From Rhodosorus marinus (lineage: Eukaryota; Rhodophyta; Stylonematophyceae; Stylonematales; Stylonemataceae), in the NCBI GenBank assembly GCA_029953675.1, contig JAMWBK010000012.1:310001-374000 (forward strand): a DNA stretch of 64,000 nt, written 5' to 3'. The notes under the pieces are model-generated. The model searched no databases. It was not told the DNA's origin and saw nothing but the letters and a program-made list of their open reading frames with translations. The position numbers were made by a program, and so were the translations under genes. How positions within the stretch are numbered: the first letter of the stretch is position 1; each line of letters opens with the position of its first letter. This document shows, one piece after another, positions 40,194 through 51,768 of this stretch.

Positions 40194-43100
40194 ATGAACC
40201 GACTCGCAGCGTTCGTGCTGCTGAGCATGGCCTTTTTGAAGCTAGCCACGGGGGCCACTACATGCGAGGCAGACCCGATGAAGGGTTTGTTTGGTCACGA
40301 CGGTGCGTGCTTTGATCTTGTCGATAGTGATGGTGTAAAGCATGGGTCCGTGTGTACCTCTACGGTTGCTTTGAAAAGGGGAATGTGCATTCGCGCCAAG
40401 TACTCTGCCGAGAATGCAGGTTCATCCGTATTAAAGCTGAGGGGGGGGCTTCACAAGAAGGACGAACGCATCACCAAAAGATGGTCGAGGTATACCCGCA
40501 AGCGAACTGTGGCCAGCATTAATTCACCGGATACTTCCAGCGCCAGCCTTTATTTCTGCCCCAGCAACATCTCCGTGCTTGAATTGCCGTGCTGCGGAGC
40601 AGACCATCAATTCCTCGGATTTGCGGTGATTGCCGTGCCCGGATCTGAGCCAGATTCTGATCGAATGCAAGTCAAAGCTTATGTCGCTCCTCAGACGACC
40701 ACTGCCGACGGTATTTGTAGCACAAGGACGGGAGGAGGAGGCCGGGAAGAGTTTCTCTGTACTTTGAGCGTGACCTGTGATAGTTGCCCTAACCGTGCTT
40801 GCAACGACAAGGGCACGTGCGTAAAAAGGATCGATTATGCGTGCGGTGACGCGGAGGTAAAACACGAATGTTCGTTCACTTTCATCAATGCGGCCTTTCT
40901 GATGAGGAGATACTTGGGATTATTTCTTTCCCCAGGAAGCGTTTACGGATCCCGACACAGGTGCTTGTGGATGCCAATGCGACTCCAGCAGAGACGATGT
41001 ATGCGTTGATGGGTTTGACGGCTGTGTAAGCCTTTCAGACTATGAATCAAGCTCATGTAATGATGCGGAGGTATGCCAACAAAAACCTTTGAGGAAGACC
41101 GAGGAAACGACGGGGTCGAAGAGCAGCCCAGACTCACCGCTGTGCCCAACCTCGTTTATTCGAATCTTTTTCCAACCAGTTCGGCGCCGTCCATCCGGAA
41201 ACGCGCGGGTGCGGATGCAGTTGCTCCTCTGCCCGTGGAAGCTGCATAGACCCGGCAAGAAACAATCAATGCCGGGACATCTTAGAGTATGGAGCAAACG
41301 TTTGTTCTGCTACAGAGGTAAGTGTGACTCCTCACGGTCGACTAAGCAGCGCATACTCAAAAGCCCGTGCACAAGCTTACTTGCTCGAACCGTTCTGCAA
41401 TCAGATCGGCGTCATCGACCCGGCAACTGGCGAATGTGGATGCAGTTGCTCTATTGACGACGGAGGCTGTATAGATATAGCAAACAACAACGAATGCCGG
41501 AGTATCTCAGAGTACGGAGAAGATGCTTGTTCTGCTTTAGAGGTAGGCATGACCCAACCCTTCGTGGTCGAAACGCAACCCAGACTCAAGTCCCTGGCTC
41601 ACCTACTCGGACCGTTCTCGGACCGTTCTCGGACCGTTCTCGGACCAGATTGGCGTCGTCGACTCAGCAACAGGCGAATGTGGATGCAGTTGCTCTATTG
41701 AAGATGGAGGCTGTTTGGACACTGCAAATAGAAACAAATGCCGGAGTATCTCAGAGTACGGAGAAGATGCTTGTTCTGCTTTAGAGGTAGGCATGACTCA
41801 ACCCTGCACGGTCGAAACGCAACCAAGACTCAAGTCCGTGCACAAGCTCACCTCTTCGGACCGTCTCGGACCAGATTGGCGTCGTCGATTCCGCAACGGG
41901 GGAGTGTGGATGCAGTTGCTCTGTTGACGATGGAGGCTGCATAGACACAGCAAATAACCAATGCCGGAGTATCTCGGAGTACGGAGAAAATGTTTGTTCT
42001 GCGGTAGAGGTAGGAACCCTTCGCGGTCTAAGGGCAACCCAGACTCAAATCTGTGCCCAAGCTCAATTACTCGAGCCGTTCTCCAACCAGATCGGCGTCG
42101 TCGACTCCGCAACAGGCGACTGTGGATGCGGTTGCTCTATTGGAAAAGGAGGCTGCATAGATGAAGCAGCAAACAACCGGTGCTGGGATGCCTCCGAGTA
42201 CGCGGAAGAGAATTGTTCCGCCGTTGAAGTAAGCGCTAGCCCTGCATATCAGACCGATATCGTGGAAGTAGTTTTCTGCATTCGGAGTGACCAACTCATG
42301 GACTCTCCTTTCCTTTATTTGATCAGTTCGGGAGTGTGAATACGAGTACTGGTGCATGCAATTGTGTCTGTGATACCACTGTCGGATGCTTTGACGGCAA
42401 CAAGTGCAGGACGCTTGATCAATTTGGCACGGAGTTCTGCTCTTCCGGAGAGGTATACCGCACACGCACTAACTGCGCCCGTATGGACTGAATCTCTTAC
42501 TACTCTCGGATTTGATACTTTCTCTTTATCAGGTTCCCTTTTTCCATCTCAGCGGCAGCTGCGAATGCTGCAGAACGGCACCGGGCCAGGACCAATGCAT
42601 TTTTTCCGGACTCTGTATGGGCAATCAAGAGTTTGCTAGAGCGTTTTGCACCTCTAGCGCGGCTACGCAGGACGCCAGTGGGTTTTGCACATGCATTGAT
42701 TGCCCAAGCAATCAATGCCTTGACGAAGACAACATCTGCGTGCCAATATGGTCAGATAGCGCAAAAGCAGTCTGTTCGAGCTTGGCGGAAGTCCCGACCT
42801 ACTTCGTGCGTTTTAGAACACTCCATACCCTCCTCGAATCCATGAAAGATAAACCCCAAAGCTGACCGCCAACTCTACGCTTCTACCGTCTCCAGGCTGC
42901 CACGAGGAATGATAGTACAGAAAAATGTGAGTGCTGCGTGACGGACGATAGCACCTGTGCAAACGTGGACGGTGGCATAGATAATGCGACGTGTCTCAGC
43001 GTTTCTGAGTACTCGGCTTGCAATAGCTCTGAGGTGAGAAAAAGTACTGAGCAAAAATCTGTTGTTTTGTGCGGCTTGATTTTCCACACACCCTTCTCAC

Positions 43101-44835
43101 TCATATGTCCCAAACTTGCTGTTCATGATGAGAGCAGAAACCGTACACTGATGATGAAAAATGCAGCTGTTGTCCAGTCGGTGATGAGACCGCTGAACGC
43201 TGCTTAGTGGCTTCCGGGATTCGCCTTCATGACAAATGGTGGACCCCAGCGCCAGGGCCATGTGCCAGTTTGAATGATTTCGGCATTAACTATTGCAACG
43301 GTGAAAGCTTTCCGACCCGAACAAACGTACGTCTTCGCCCTTGTGTAGCAGCTACGCATATAAGCGCGTATGGAATCAATACTCACACTTATCCCTCTTC
43401 TGCCTCCTTCCTCTAATCACCTATTGTACCACTCGATAGGCATTAACTTCAAGCGAAGGTTTTTGCCGCTGCGATGTTTGTCCTACCAGCCAGTGCCTTG
43501 ACAAGACTTATGGCACCTGCGAAAATCCCGACGAATGGGGTACTAACAATAACTGCGCTGTAAGTGTTTTCCTACAGATGAACTCTCTTCTCGACAGCCG
43601 CCATACGAAATACGGCAGGAATCCTCACCTTTTTTACGCCCATCTCTGACAATTGTGGTGTTCTTATGGATTCTAGCTTGTCGAGGAGGATGCGGAAGGT
43701 TTCTGCAAGTGTACGGTCCCAGCTCCGCATACTTGCCCAATCGATCAATGCCTTGACGAGAACAACACCTGCGTGCCAATATGGTCAGATAGCGCAAAAG
43801 CAGTCTGTTCGAGCTTGGCGGAAGTCCCGACCTACTTCGTGCGTTTTAGAACACTCCATACCCTCCTCGAATCCATGAAAGATAAACCCCAAAGCTGACC
43901 GCCAACTCTACGCTTCTACCGTCTCCAGGCTGCCACGAGGAATGATAGTACAGAAAAATGTGAGTGCTGCGTGACGGACGATAGCACCTGTGCAAACGTG
44001 GACGGTGGCATAGATAATGCGACGTGTCTCAGCGTTTCTGAGTACTCGGCTTGCAATAGCTCTGAGGTGAGAAAAAGTACTGAGCAAAAATCTGTTGTTT
44101 TGTGCGGCTTGATTTTCCACACACCCTTCTCACTCATATGTCCCAAACTTGCTGTTCATGATGAGAGCAGAAACCGTACACTGATGATGAAAAATGCAGC
44201 TGTTGTCCAGTCGGTGATGAGACCGCTGAACGCTGCTTAGTGGCTTCCGGGATTCGCCTTCATGACAAATGGTGGACCCCAGCGCCAGGGCCATGTGCCA
44301 GTTTGAATGATTTCGGCATTAACTATTGCAACGGTGAAAGCTTTCCGACCCGAACAAACGTACGTCTTCGCCCTTGTGTAGCAGCTACGCATATAAGCGC
44401 GTATGGAATCAATACTCACACTTATCCCTCTTCTGCCTCCTTCCTCTAATCACCTATTGTACCACTCGATAGGCATTAACTTCAAGCGAAGGTTTTTGCC
44501 GCTGCGATGTTTGTCCTACCAGCCAGTGCCTTGACAAGACTTATGGCACCTGCGAAAATCCCGACGAATGGGGTACTAACAATAACTGCGCTGTAAGTGT
44601 TTTCCTACAGATGAACTCTCTTCTCGACAGCCGCCATACGAAATACGGCAAGAATCCTCCCTATATCCCCACCCATCTCTGAAAATTGTGGTGTTCTTAT
44701 GGATTCTAGCTTGTCGAGGAGGATGCGGAAGGTTTCTGCAAGTGCACGATCCCAGGTCTGCAATCGGACGACACCAAGCAAGTCGTGGAGTTGGGGACAA
44801 CTAGGCTGCTCCTTTCAGCAAGCGCGGGTTTTTAG
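40194..44835 (+). CDS. Secreted Cys-rich modular protein, paralogue 3: 17 inferred exons, about 1011 residues
   Basis: Start at 40194 (MNRLAAFVLLSMAFLKLATG signal peptide); an ATG at 40164 is in frame. Exons: 40194-40856, 40936-41070, 41180-41317, 41405-41542, 41649-41786, 41875-42009, 42091-42228, 42327-42452, 42533-42790, 42896-43033, 43138-43326, 43440-43559, 43677-43823, 43929-44066, 44171-44359, 44473-44592, 44710-44835. Every exon length is a multiple of three and every junction is phase 0. Exon 1 is the family head. Exons 2-8 each encode one module of 42-46 residues (TGECGCSCSIDDGGCID... CRSISEYGEDACSALE) and usually end on Glu. Exons 9-13 and 17 carry related but distinct modules; exons 14-16 duplicate 10-12. 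Donors are mostly GTAxG or GTGAG; those after exons 9 and 13 are weak (GTCCCG). It ends LLLSASAGF and stop. Function unknown; probably cell-wall or surface protein. Confidence 0.85.
42745..44650 (+). repeat. Intragenic tandem duplication, period 1033 bp
   Basis: 42745-43617 and 43778-44650 are near-identical, introns included. The duplication copies the end of exon 9/13 and three to four whole exons. All copied frames stay open, so the duplication is recent, maintained, or both. Confidence 0.9.
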
Positions 44836-45599
44836 ACCATTCGCGCTTTTATCTATCCCAGCTAGCTTTCATCAATAAATAGTTGACCCCTAAAAACTAG
44901 AGGCGACCTCAATATAGATCCTACTGCTACTGCAAGCTGCTGCTAGCAACCACAGCGGCTACTGCCAAAGAAAAAAAGCTGCAGAAGATTGAAAGGAAGG
45001 AGTCTTCTCATCGGGGTAAAGGTGTTTGCTATATTTGACTGTAAAATAAAGGGGAGAACATATGTCTGTGTGGATGAATCGTAGGCCATCGCATTGAGCA
45101 CACCGGCTGGTGGTAACGCCCGGCCGGGCGTCGCAGTATGAGACCCCTGGACGGGCAGTTTGTGTGTTCGTTTTGGACCGCTTAAGATCATTACTTCACT
45201 GCTGTAGACAACTGCCCAAAAAATGCTACAAAGTTGCGCAGAGCTCACTGTCCCGGACCAAAAACAATGAAGGAACGTTTTGTATAGAAGATCGAGAGCG
45301 ATTCCCACAGATGACCGTTCGACCAGCGGGTTTTGGGGTTTCTTCCTTGCTCTGCAAAGGGTTTCCTTCTAGAAATGTGGACTCCTGAGACAGGCGACAC
45401 GAGCCATAGAATAGTAGATACCAGCTCCTCTCCATGAGAAAATCGATTTCGGGCACGCCGATATCGGGTGAAATTCACTACGACTCACGGTGCGGTGTGT
45501 GCCAAACCCCATACCCAGGATGATATTCAGGGCTGATCCGTCCATAGTCAACGCTATGCCACTGTGCAACGTCGGCCAGGAATTGAACTTGGAGATGGT
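44836..45599. other. Non-coding, 3' flank of paralogue 3
   Basis: No gene seen. A GC-rich palindromic patch (CGCCCGGCCGGGCG) lies near 45117-45130. Confidence 0.4.
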
Positions 45600-46412
45600 G
45601 GTTTTACTGGCTTTATTGGCTGTATTGGCATAGCCTACAGCGCTACGCAAACCGTGAAAAAGAACTAAGCACTAGGCAGGGAAGCGTGCAATCCGAGGCG
45701 CCGATGCCGCGCCTCGGCAAGCATGCTGCTCGCATATCGCCACAGAGAGACACTGGACTTTACTAGCATAGACTGAAGCGCTACGCAAGGCGTGAAGATG
45801 AACTAATAACTAGGGAGGGAAGCATGCAACCCCAGGCGCCGATGGCGCGCCTCGGAAAGCATGTCGCTATAATATCGCCAAAGGGAGACACTTAACGCCT
45901 CAAGAGCGCCAAATATTCAGTAGGATGGAGACACTTAAGCGCTGCAAAAGTTCCAAGTATTCAAGAGGATGCTCTGTGAAACATTTCCGCAACCACCCCA
46001 AACCCGAACTCTCCACGTGACCAAAGCTTTCCACAATGAAAGTCTGGAACCGGTGGGAGCGACCCTCAGCGCGAGGCAGGCTGGCTATAATACCAGCATA
46101 CCGTCGTTCCTTCACGCGGTGAAGGGCCGAAGCAGCTGCTCCCCGGCGGCGGGCGGCAGCCGTGACATGGGCGCTTGCCACAGGGCATGTAATCGCGAGG
46201 TCAACATATGCTGAGCGTCTAGCGGCAGCATCAGAGACGAGGAGATCTGCGATACAGCGGGGCGGTGCCCTATCCGAGACCGATCTGAGTAGTTCCGATT
46301 CCACCTCAACCGTATGCCCTACCCGAGTCAGACATTCGCTGAGAATGCACTTGAAGCGAGTGTGACGCCTCGTACGAAGACCTCTCAACAGTCCGCATGA
46401 ACCTAAGAAATT
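45600..46412 (-). mobile_element. Family-B LINE (B2) split by a short B1 insertion
   Basis: B2 3' tail and UTR at 45600-45756, then B1 3' end (45757-45927), then B2 C-terminus and endonuclease (46388-45930 open for 162 codons). GAGACACT flanks the nested piece on both sides. Confidence 0.85.
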
Positions 46413-47335
46413 TACTGGCTTTATTAGCGTAGCCTACAGCGCAACGCAAATAGTTAAAAGGAACTAAGAACTAGGTAGGGAAGCGTGCAAACCCAGGCGC
46501 CGATGCCGCGCCTCGGCAAGCATGCTGCTCGAATATCGCCACAGAGAGACACTTAAGCGCCCCAAAAGTTCCAAGTATTCGACAGGATGCTCAGTGAAAC
46601 ATTTCCGCAACCACTCCAAACCCGACTTCTCCACGTGACCAAAGCTTTCCACAATGAAAGTCTGGAACCGGTGGGAGCGACACTCAGCGCGAGGTAGGCT
46701 GGCCATACTCTCAGCATACCGTCGTTCCTTCACGCGGAGAAGGGCCGGAGCAGCTGCTCCCCGGCGGCGGGCGGCAGCCGTGAGATGGGCGCTTGCCACA
46801 GGGCATGTAATCGCGAGGTCAACATATGCTGAGCGTCTGGCGGCAGCATCAGAGACGAGGAGATCTGCGATACAGCGGGGCGGTGCCCTATCCGAGACCG
46901 ATCTGTGTAGTTCCGATTCCACCTCAACCGTATGCCCTACCCGAGTCAAACATTCGCTGAGAATGTACTTGAAGCGAGTGTGACGCCTCGTACGAAGACC
47001 TCTCAACAGTCCGCATGAACCTAAGAAATGGTAACCACAAGCATCGATCCGACTCTCACATCCCTGACAGAAAGACGGCCGATTAGAGTGCCAAGGAGCT
47101 TGTGGCAAACCCAGGTAAATCCGTGCGGCAGAGCGAAACTGGAAGGCATCCAGACGGTGACCCGGTGATGACGGCAGGGTCGTTAACCACAAATGTGAAA
47201 GATGGCCTCCCATGCCGCGGAGGCGAGCGGCGGTGGTAGGCCATCTGAGTGGAGAGTTGAGGAAGATTGCGTGAGCGGCACTGTGTTGGCCCTTGGTGAG
47301 GCTATGTTGTATCACATCAGTGCGCGAGCTCCACA
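46413..47335 (-). mobile_element. Family-B LINE (B2), longer copy
   Basis: 283 codons (47315-46464) are open: knuckle CQGCESRIDACGYHFLGSC, LRTRRHTRFKYIL, endonuclease YVDLAITCPVAS and KERRYAES, C-terminus VEKSGLEWLRKCFTEHPVEY, ending LPSS. Tail of GGCTTTATTAGCGTAG units at 46413. Confidence 0.88.
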
Positions 47336-48379
47336 GTCAAATTTACTAGCAGACGTGTTCAGCAGCGTCTCGCGGGCGCATGCTTTGGAGGTGATTCGCA
47401 GGGTATTCCCGGAGGCGTGGCCGTTTCTATCCGGTATTTACGTGGGGGGGAGCCTCCCTTACTTGACAATGCAGGGCTGTGTTTTTGCAGCACGTACTGG
47501 CGTTCAACAGGGTGATCATTGTGGGCCGGTACTTCACGCATGTGCCTTGCAACTCGTGCTCCAGCGACTGGCGGCTGAGGTGCCGGAGCTCCGCATCTGT
47601 GCCTACCATGGCGAAGTGACGTTGCTGGGCACTCCTGAGCACTTGGCTCGGAGACTGACCCAGATCGAACGAATGGTTTAATCGGAGGCTGAAAAAAAAA
47701 CCCCGAGGGGAAAAAAAGACTAAGCGCGGCGAAGTACTCGCGCCTCCAACATCAAAGCGGCATTCATGCGCCACAGCAGGAAACTTAAGCGGGTAAACAA
47801 CGATTGAAGACGGTCAGGGCGTTCGCGGAACAACTCCCGAAGCCAGCGAGAACCAACAGAGTCCATGAACCCAAAGCACTCAATGATCAGGGGTACCAAG
47901 CGATGTGCTAGTGCCGAAGCACGAACACCAGGGGAAGACAAAGCCCCGCGTATTTGATCTCTTTGCGGCGTCTCATGCTGGCGGCGGCAGATCCACGGCG
48001 CCCCCCCGCAGCCGGGAGATAACGACTAGCTTGAGGGTTAGGAACAGCAAGATCAACGTATGTGGTACGGCGGCTGTCGTCACAGGTGATCACCAGGTCG
48101 GCTACACGGCGTTCATCATTTTGAAAGTCCGCGACGGGTAAAGGTTTCTCACGTTCGATTTCCAGACCGGCTTGCCGGACTATAGGCCGAAGTTCCCGGT
48201 ATAACAGGTTCAAGATCCGTGTGTGGCGGCGGGTTCGAGCACCTTTCACCGCCGGGCAACTAGCGAGCAGGTGGGCGCCAAAATCTGCGTTGTCTTCAGT
48301 CTGAGAGCAGAGAGGGCACGACGAACCCATCTCGTACGGCCCAGATCGAAGCAATCGCACGTGGAGTAGATCTAACCGT
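47336..48379 (+). mobile_element. Family-B LINE RT fragment split by a family-A insertion
   Basis: 47350-47668 encodes SVSRAHALEVIRRVFPEAWP through RT motif B and a damaged motif C (AYHGEVTLLG in place of AYHDDVTLLG), then resumes at 48341-48379. CCCAGATCGA is duplicated at the break. Confidence 0.85.
47669..48340 (-). mobile_element. Young family-A LINE nested in family-B RT
   Basis: Knuckle, endonuclease and C-terminus, 3' UTR and GAACGAATGG tail. One-base losses (near 47946 and 48001) break the frame. Flanked by the 10-bp duplication CCCAGATCGA. Confidence 0.9.
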
Positions 48380-49095
48380 GGTTTGCCACAGGCTCCGTGG
48401 CACTCTAATCGGCCGTCTTTCTGTCAGGGATGTGAGAGCCGGATTGACGCTTGTGGCTACCACTTCCTGGGTTCCTGCGGACTGTTGAGAGGTCTCCGTG
48501 AAAGGCGTCACACTCGCCTCAAGTACATCCTCAGCGAATTTTTGACTCGGATAGGGCATCCGGTTGAGGTTGAGTCCCAACTGCCTAGATCAATCTCGGA
48601 CTCTGCACCGCCCCGTTGTATAGCCGATCTCCTCGTCTCCGACGCTGCTGCCAGACGCTCAACATATGTGGACCTTGCGATTACCTGCCCCGTGGCCAAC
48701 GCCCACCTCACCGCAGCCGCCCGCCGCCGGGGGCCCGCGGCTTCAGCCCTTCGAAGAGTTAAGGAACGACGGTATGCTGAGAGCATGGCCAGTCTGCCTT
48801 GCGCTGAGGGTCGCTCTCACCGGTTCCAGCCATTCATTGTGGAAAGCTTTGGTCACGTGGATAAGTCGGGTTTAGAGTGGCTGCGGAAATGTTTTGCTGA
48901 GCATCCTACTGAATATTTGGCGGTCTTGAGGCGTTTAAGTGTCTCCCTTTGGCGATATTCCAGCGACATGCTTTCGGAGGCGCGCGATCGGCGCCTGGGG
49001 TTGCATGCTTCCCTCCCTAGTTATTAGTTCATCTTCACGCCTTGCGTAGCGCTTCAGGCTATGCTAGTAAAGTCCAGTAAAGTCAAGTCCAGTCC
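48376..49095 (+). mobile_element. Young family-B (B1) LINE, 5'-truncated
   Basis: Open for 214 codons (48383-49027) from GLPQAPWHSNRPSFCQGC through the endonuclease to LPSY and stop; 3' UTR and AGTAAAGTCC repeats follow. Confidence 0.88.
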
Positions 49096-49335
49096 AGTTG
49101 AATACTTGGAACTTTGGCGGCGCTTAAGTGTCTCTCTCTGGCCATATTCGAGCAGCATGCTTGCCGAGGCGCGGCATCGGCGCCTGTAATTGCACGCTTC
49201 CTTGCCTAGTTTTTAGTTCCTTTTCACGGTTTGCGTAGTGCTGTAGGCTATGCTAATGAAGCCAATAAAGCCGATAAAGCCAAGCCATTGAAGCCCAGTA
49301 AATCCAGTAAAACGCAGTAAAGCGCAGTAAAGCAA
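49096..49335 (+). mobile_element. Family-B (B2) LINE 3' end with long degenerate tail
   Basis: Last codons, 3' UTR and about 80 bp of AATAAAGCC / CAGTAAAGCG type repeats (49250-49333). Confidence 0.82.
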
Positions 49336-49860
49336 GATCAACGTACGTCGTACCGTGGCTATCGTCACAGGTGACCACGAGGTCAGCCAAGCGGCGTTCA
49401 TGATTTTCTTTTGGTAGTCTGCAACAGGCAGGGGCTTCTCACGTTCAATTTCAAGATCAGTTTGCCGTACGATAGGCCGAAATTCGGGGAATAGCAGGTT
49501 CAATATCCACGTATGTCGTTGGGTTCGGGCACTTTTCACGGCGGGGCGGCTGTGGAGCAGGTGGATGCCAAAATCCGCGGTGTCTTCGCTCTGAGAGCAT
49601 AGAGGGCACGGCGAACCCATCTCGGAAGGCCAGGGCAGCTGATCGAAGCCGAGGTATAAGGGCAGAAAAGTGCGCGCCTCGAATTCGGTGAGTGTGAGTG
49701 GCGGAAAAGCAGGGGGCGGTCATGAGCCGCTGGGAGCTAATACACCCCCCAAGACAACGCGGGCCCGACCTCGGGAAGATGATACCATCTGCGCGAGAAG
49801 TCAGCCATAGCACTTTGTAAGTCCAAGAAAGGGTGTTTTGCAACGCGCCCGTTCCACAAT
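49336..49860 (-). mobile_element. Diverged family-A LINE (A2), knuckle/endonuclease part
   Basis: Reads GSPCPLCSQSEDTADFGIHL (knuckle) and RQTDLEIEREKPLPVADYQ, then TYVDLAV-equivalent DNA in another frame. The 3' end is missing: it stops at the family-B tail at 49335. Confidence 0.8.
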
Positions 49861-49863
49861 GGA

Positions 49864-50293
49864 ACGAATGGTTTAATCGGAGGCTGAAAAAAAACCCCGA
49901 GGGGAAAAAAAGACTAAGTGCGGCGAAGAACTCGCGCCTCCAACATCAAAGCGGCATTCATGCGCCACAGCAGGAAACTTAAGCGGGTAAACAACGATTG
50001 AAGACGGTCAGGGCGTTCGCGGAACAACTCCCGAAGCCAGCGAGAACCAACAGAGTCCATGAACCCAAAGCACTCAATGATCAGGGGTACCAAGCAATGT
50101 GCTAGTGCCGAAGCACGAACACCAGGGGAAGACAAAGCCCCCGCGTATTTGATCTCTTTGCGGCGTCTCATGCTGGCGGCGGCAGATCCACGGCGCTCCC
50201 CCGCAGCCGGGAGATAACGACTAGCTTGAGGGTTAGGAACAGCAAGATCAACGTATGTGGTACGGCGGTTGTCATCACAGGTGATCACCAGGT
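49864..50293 (-). mobile_element. Young family-A LINE, 5'-truncated
   Basis: 3' UTR and tail at 49864; C-terminus and second half of the endonuclease to DLVITCDD. Joined upstream to a subfamily-C fragment. Confidence 0.88.
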
Positions 50294-50510
50294 CGCACAC
50301 TGAAGGTTGGAACATGTGAGAACGGCCCTCCGCCCAGGCGGCCTGGCCACGCGCTCGGCATACCGTCGTTCCTTCAGTCGGCGAAGTGCAGGCGCTGATG
50401 CCCCCTTCCGGTGGACAGCGGCAGAGGGGAGATATGTACATGAAACAGGGGATGTGACAGCGAGGTCTACAAAGACCCCTGTTGTTTGCAGTAATGAGGC
50501 ACGCCCGGAT
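50294..50510 (-). mobile_element. Subfamily-C (B-related) LINE fragment
   Basis: Frame 50659-50285 contains VTSPVSCTYLPSAAVHRKGA and RRLKERRYAERVARPPG, matching 36000-36170. Confidence 0.7.
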
Positions 50511-51000
50511 ATTCTGTGGTGCTGCTCGGGAACTGGCGATACTTCTTCATGATTACGGATCTGATGATTGACAGAGGGCAAGGGGGCGCTGAGATGTTTA
50601 CGAGGTACTACAGATACATTTGATACGAGTTGGCTACGCTGCTCAACTGTAACCATCAACGGACACTGCTGTTGTCAGTGCGTCCCTTCCGCAGAAGCAT
50701 AGAGTTCTACAACGCTGGGCAGACTGGAGGAGTAGCTCCGATGGGCAATGCAAAAAGGTGCTACGTGAGGAACGGACAAACATGAAGCTGAGACGCTATT
50801 TCCAGAGTTTTCAATTTCGCTGATAATGTCGCCTTGGAAACTTCGGAACCTGCGGCGGTTGCTACTTGTTCCTGCCATTGATGGCCCTCCCGTATACTCT
50901 GGAAGCGTCCCTGATTTGCTTATTCAGGACTTTTATCCTTCCTTAGTATCTAGACTTAAATCTGGTTTCCCAAGTGGCCCGCATTTATTTCTTTAACTGG
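50511..51000. other. Non-coding stretch
   Basis: No recognised gene or repeat. Confidence 0.35.
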
Positions 51001-51572
51001 ACTTTACTGGACTTTACTAGCATAGCCTGAAGCGCTACGCAAGGCGTGAAGATGAACTAATAACTAGGGAGGGAAGCATGCAACCCCAGGCGCCGATCGC
51101 GCGCCTCGGAAAGCATGTCGCTGGAATATCGCCAAAGGGAGACACTTAAACGCCTCAAGACCGCCAAATATTCAGTAGGATGCTCAGCAAAACATTTCCG
51201 CAACCACTCTAAACCCGACTTATCCACGTGACCAAAGCTTTCCACAATGAATGGCTGGAACCGGTGAGAGCGACCCTCAGCGCAAGGCAGACTGGCCATG
51301 CTCTCAGCATACCGTCGTTCCTTAACTCTTCGAAGGGCTGAAGCCGCGGCGGGCGGCTGCGGTGAGGTGGGCGCTGGCCACGGGGCAGGTTATCGCAAGG
51401 TCCACATATGTTGAGCGTCTGGCAGCAGCGTCGGAGACGAGGAGATCGGCTATACAACGGGGCGGTGCAGAGTCCGAGATGGATCTGGGCAGTTCCGACT
51501 CAACCTCAACCGTATGCCCTATCCGAGTCAAAAATTCGCTGAGGATGTACTTGAGGCGAGTGTGACGCCTCG
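51001..51572 (-). mobile_element. Young family-B (B1) LINE, 5'-truncated
   Basis: TGGACTTTACTGGACTTTAC tail, 3' UTR, C-terminus and endonuclease. An 11-bp loss in the AARRRG run (near 51345) shifts the frame. Confidence 0.88.
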
Positions 51573-51768
51573 TTTCTTTAACTCACGGAGGTCAAAGTCA
51601 CTGCTGTAGCGCTAAGGTCCGCTGAGAACATAGGGAATAGAGGAGAGAATGCCCTCGACGGTGCAGGAGAGTACGCTTTCTAGGCAACTCCATGGACTGG
51701 GTCGTAGTGCCTCGCTAACGCTTCTCATTGAGAAAATTTATCGCTCGCACCCATTCTTATCCTTGTGG
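51573..51768. other. 3' flank of paralogue 4
   Basis: No gene seen. Confidence 0.3.

Noticed and set aside
42875-44146. Minus-strand 70- and 76-codon frames present twice
   Set aside because: Antisense shadows of the duplicated exons; identical only because of the 1033-bp duplication.
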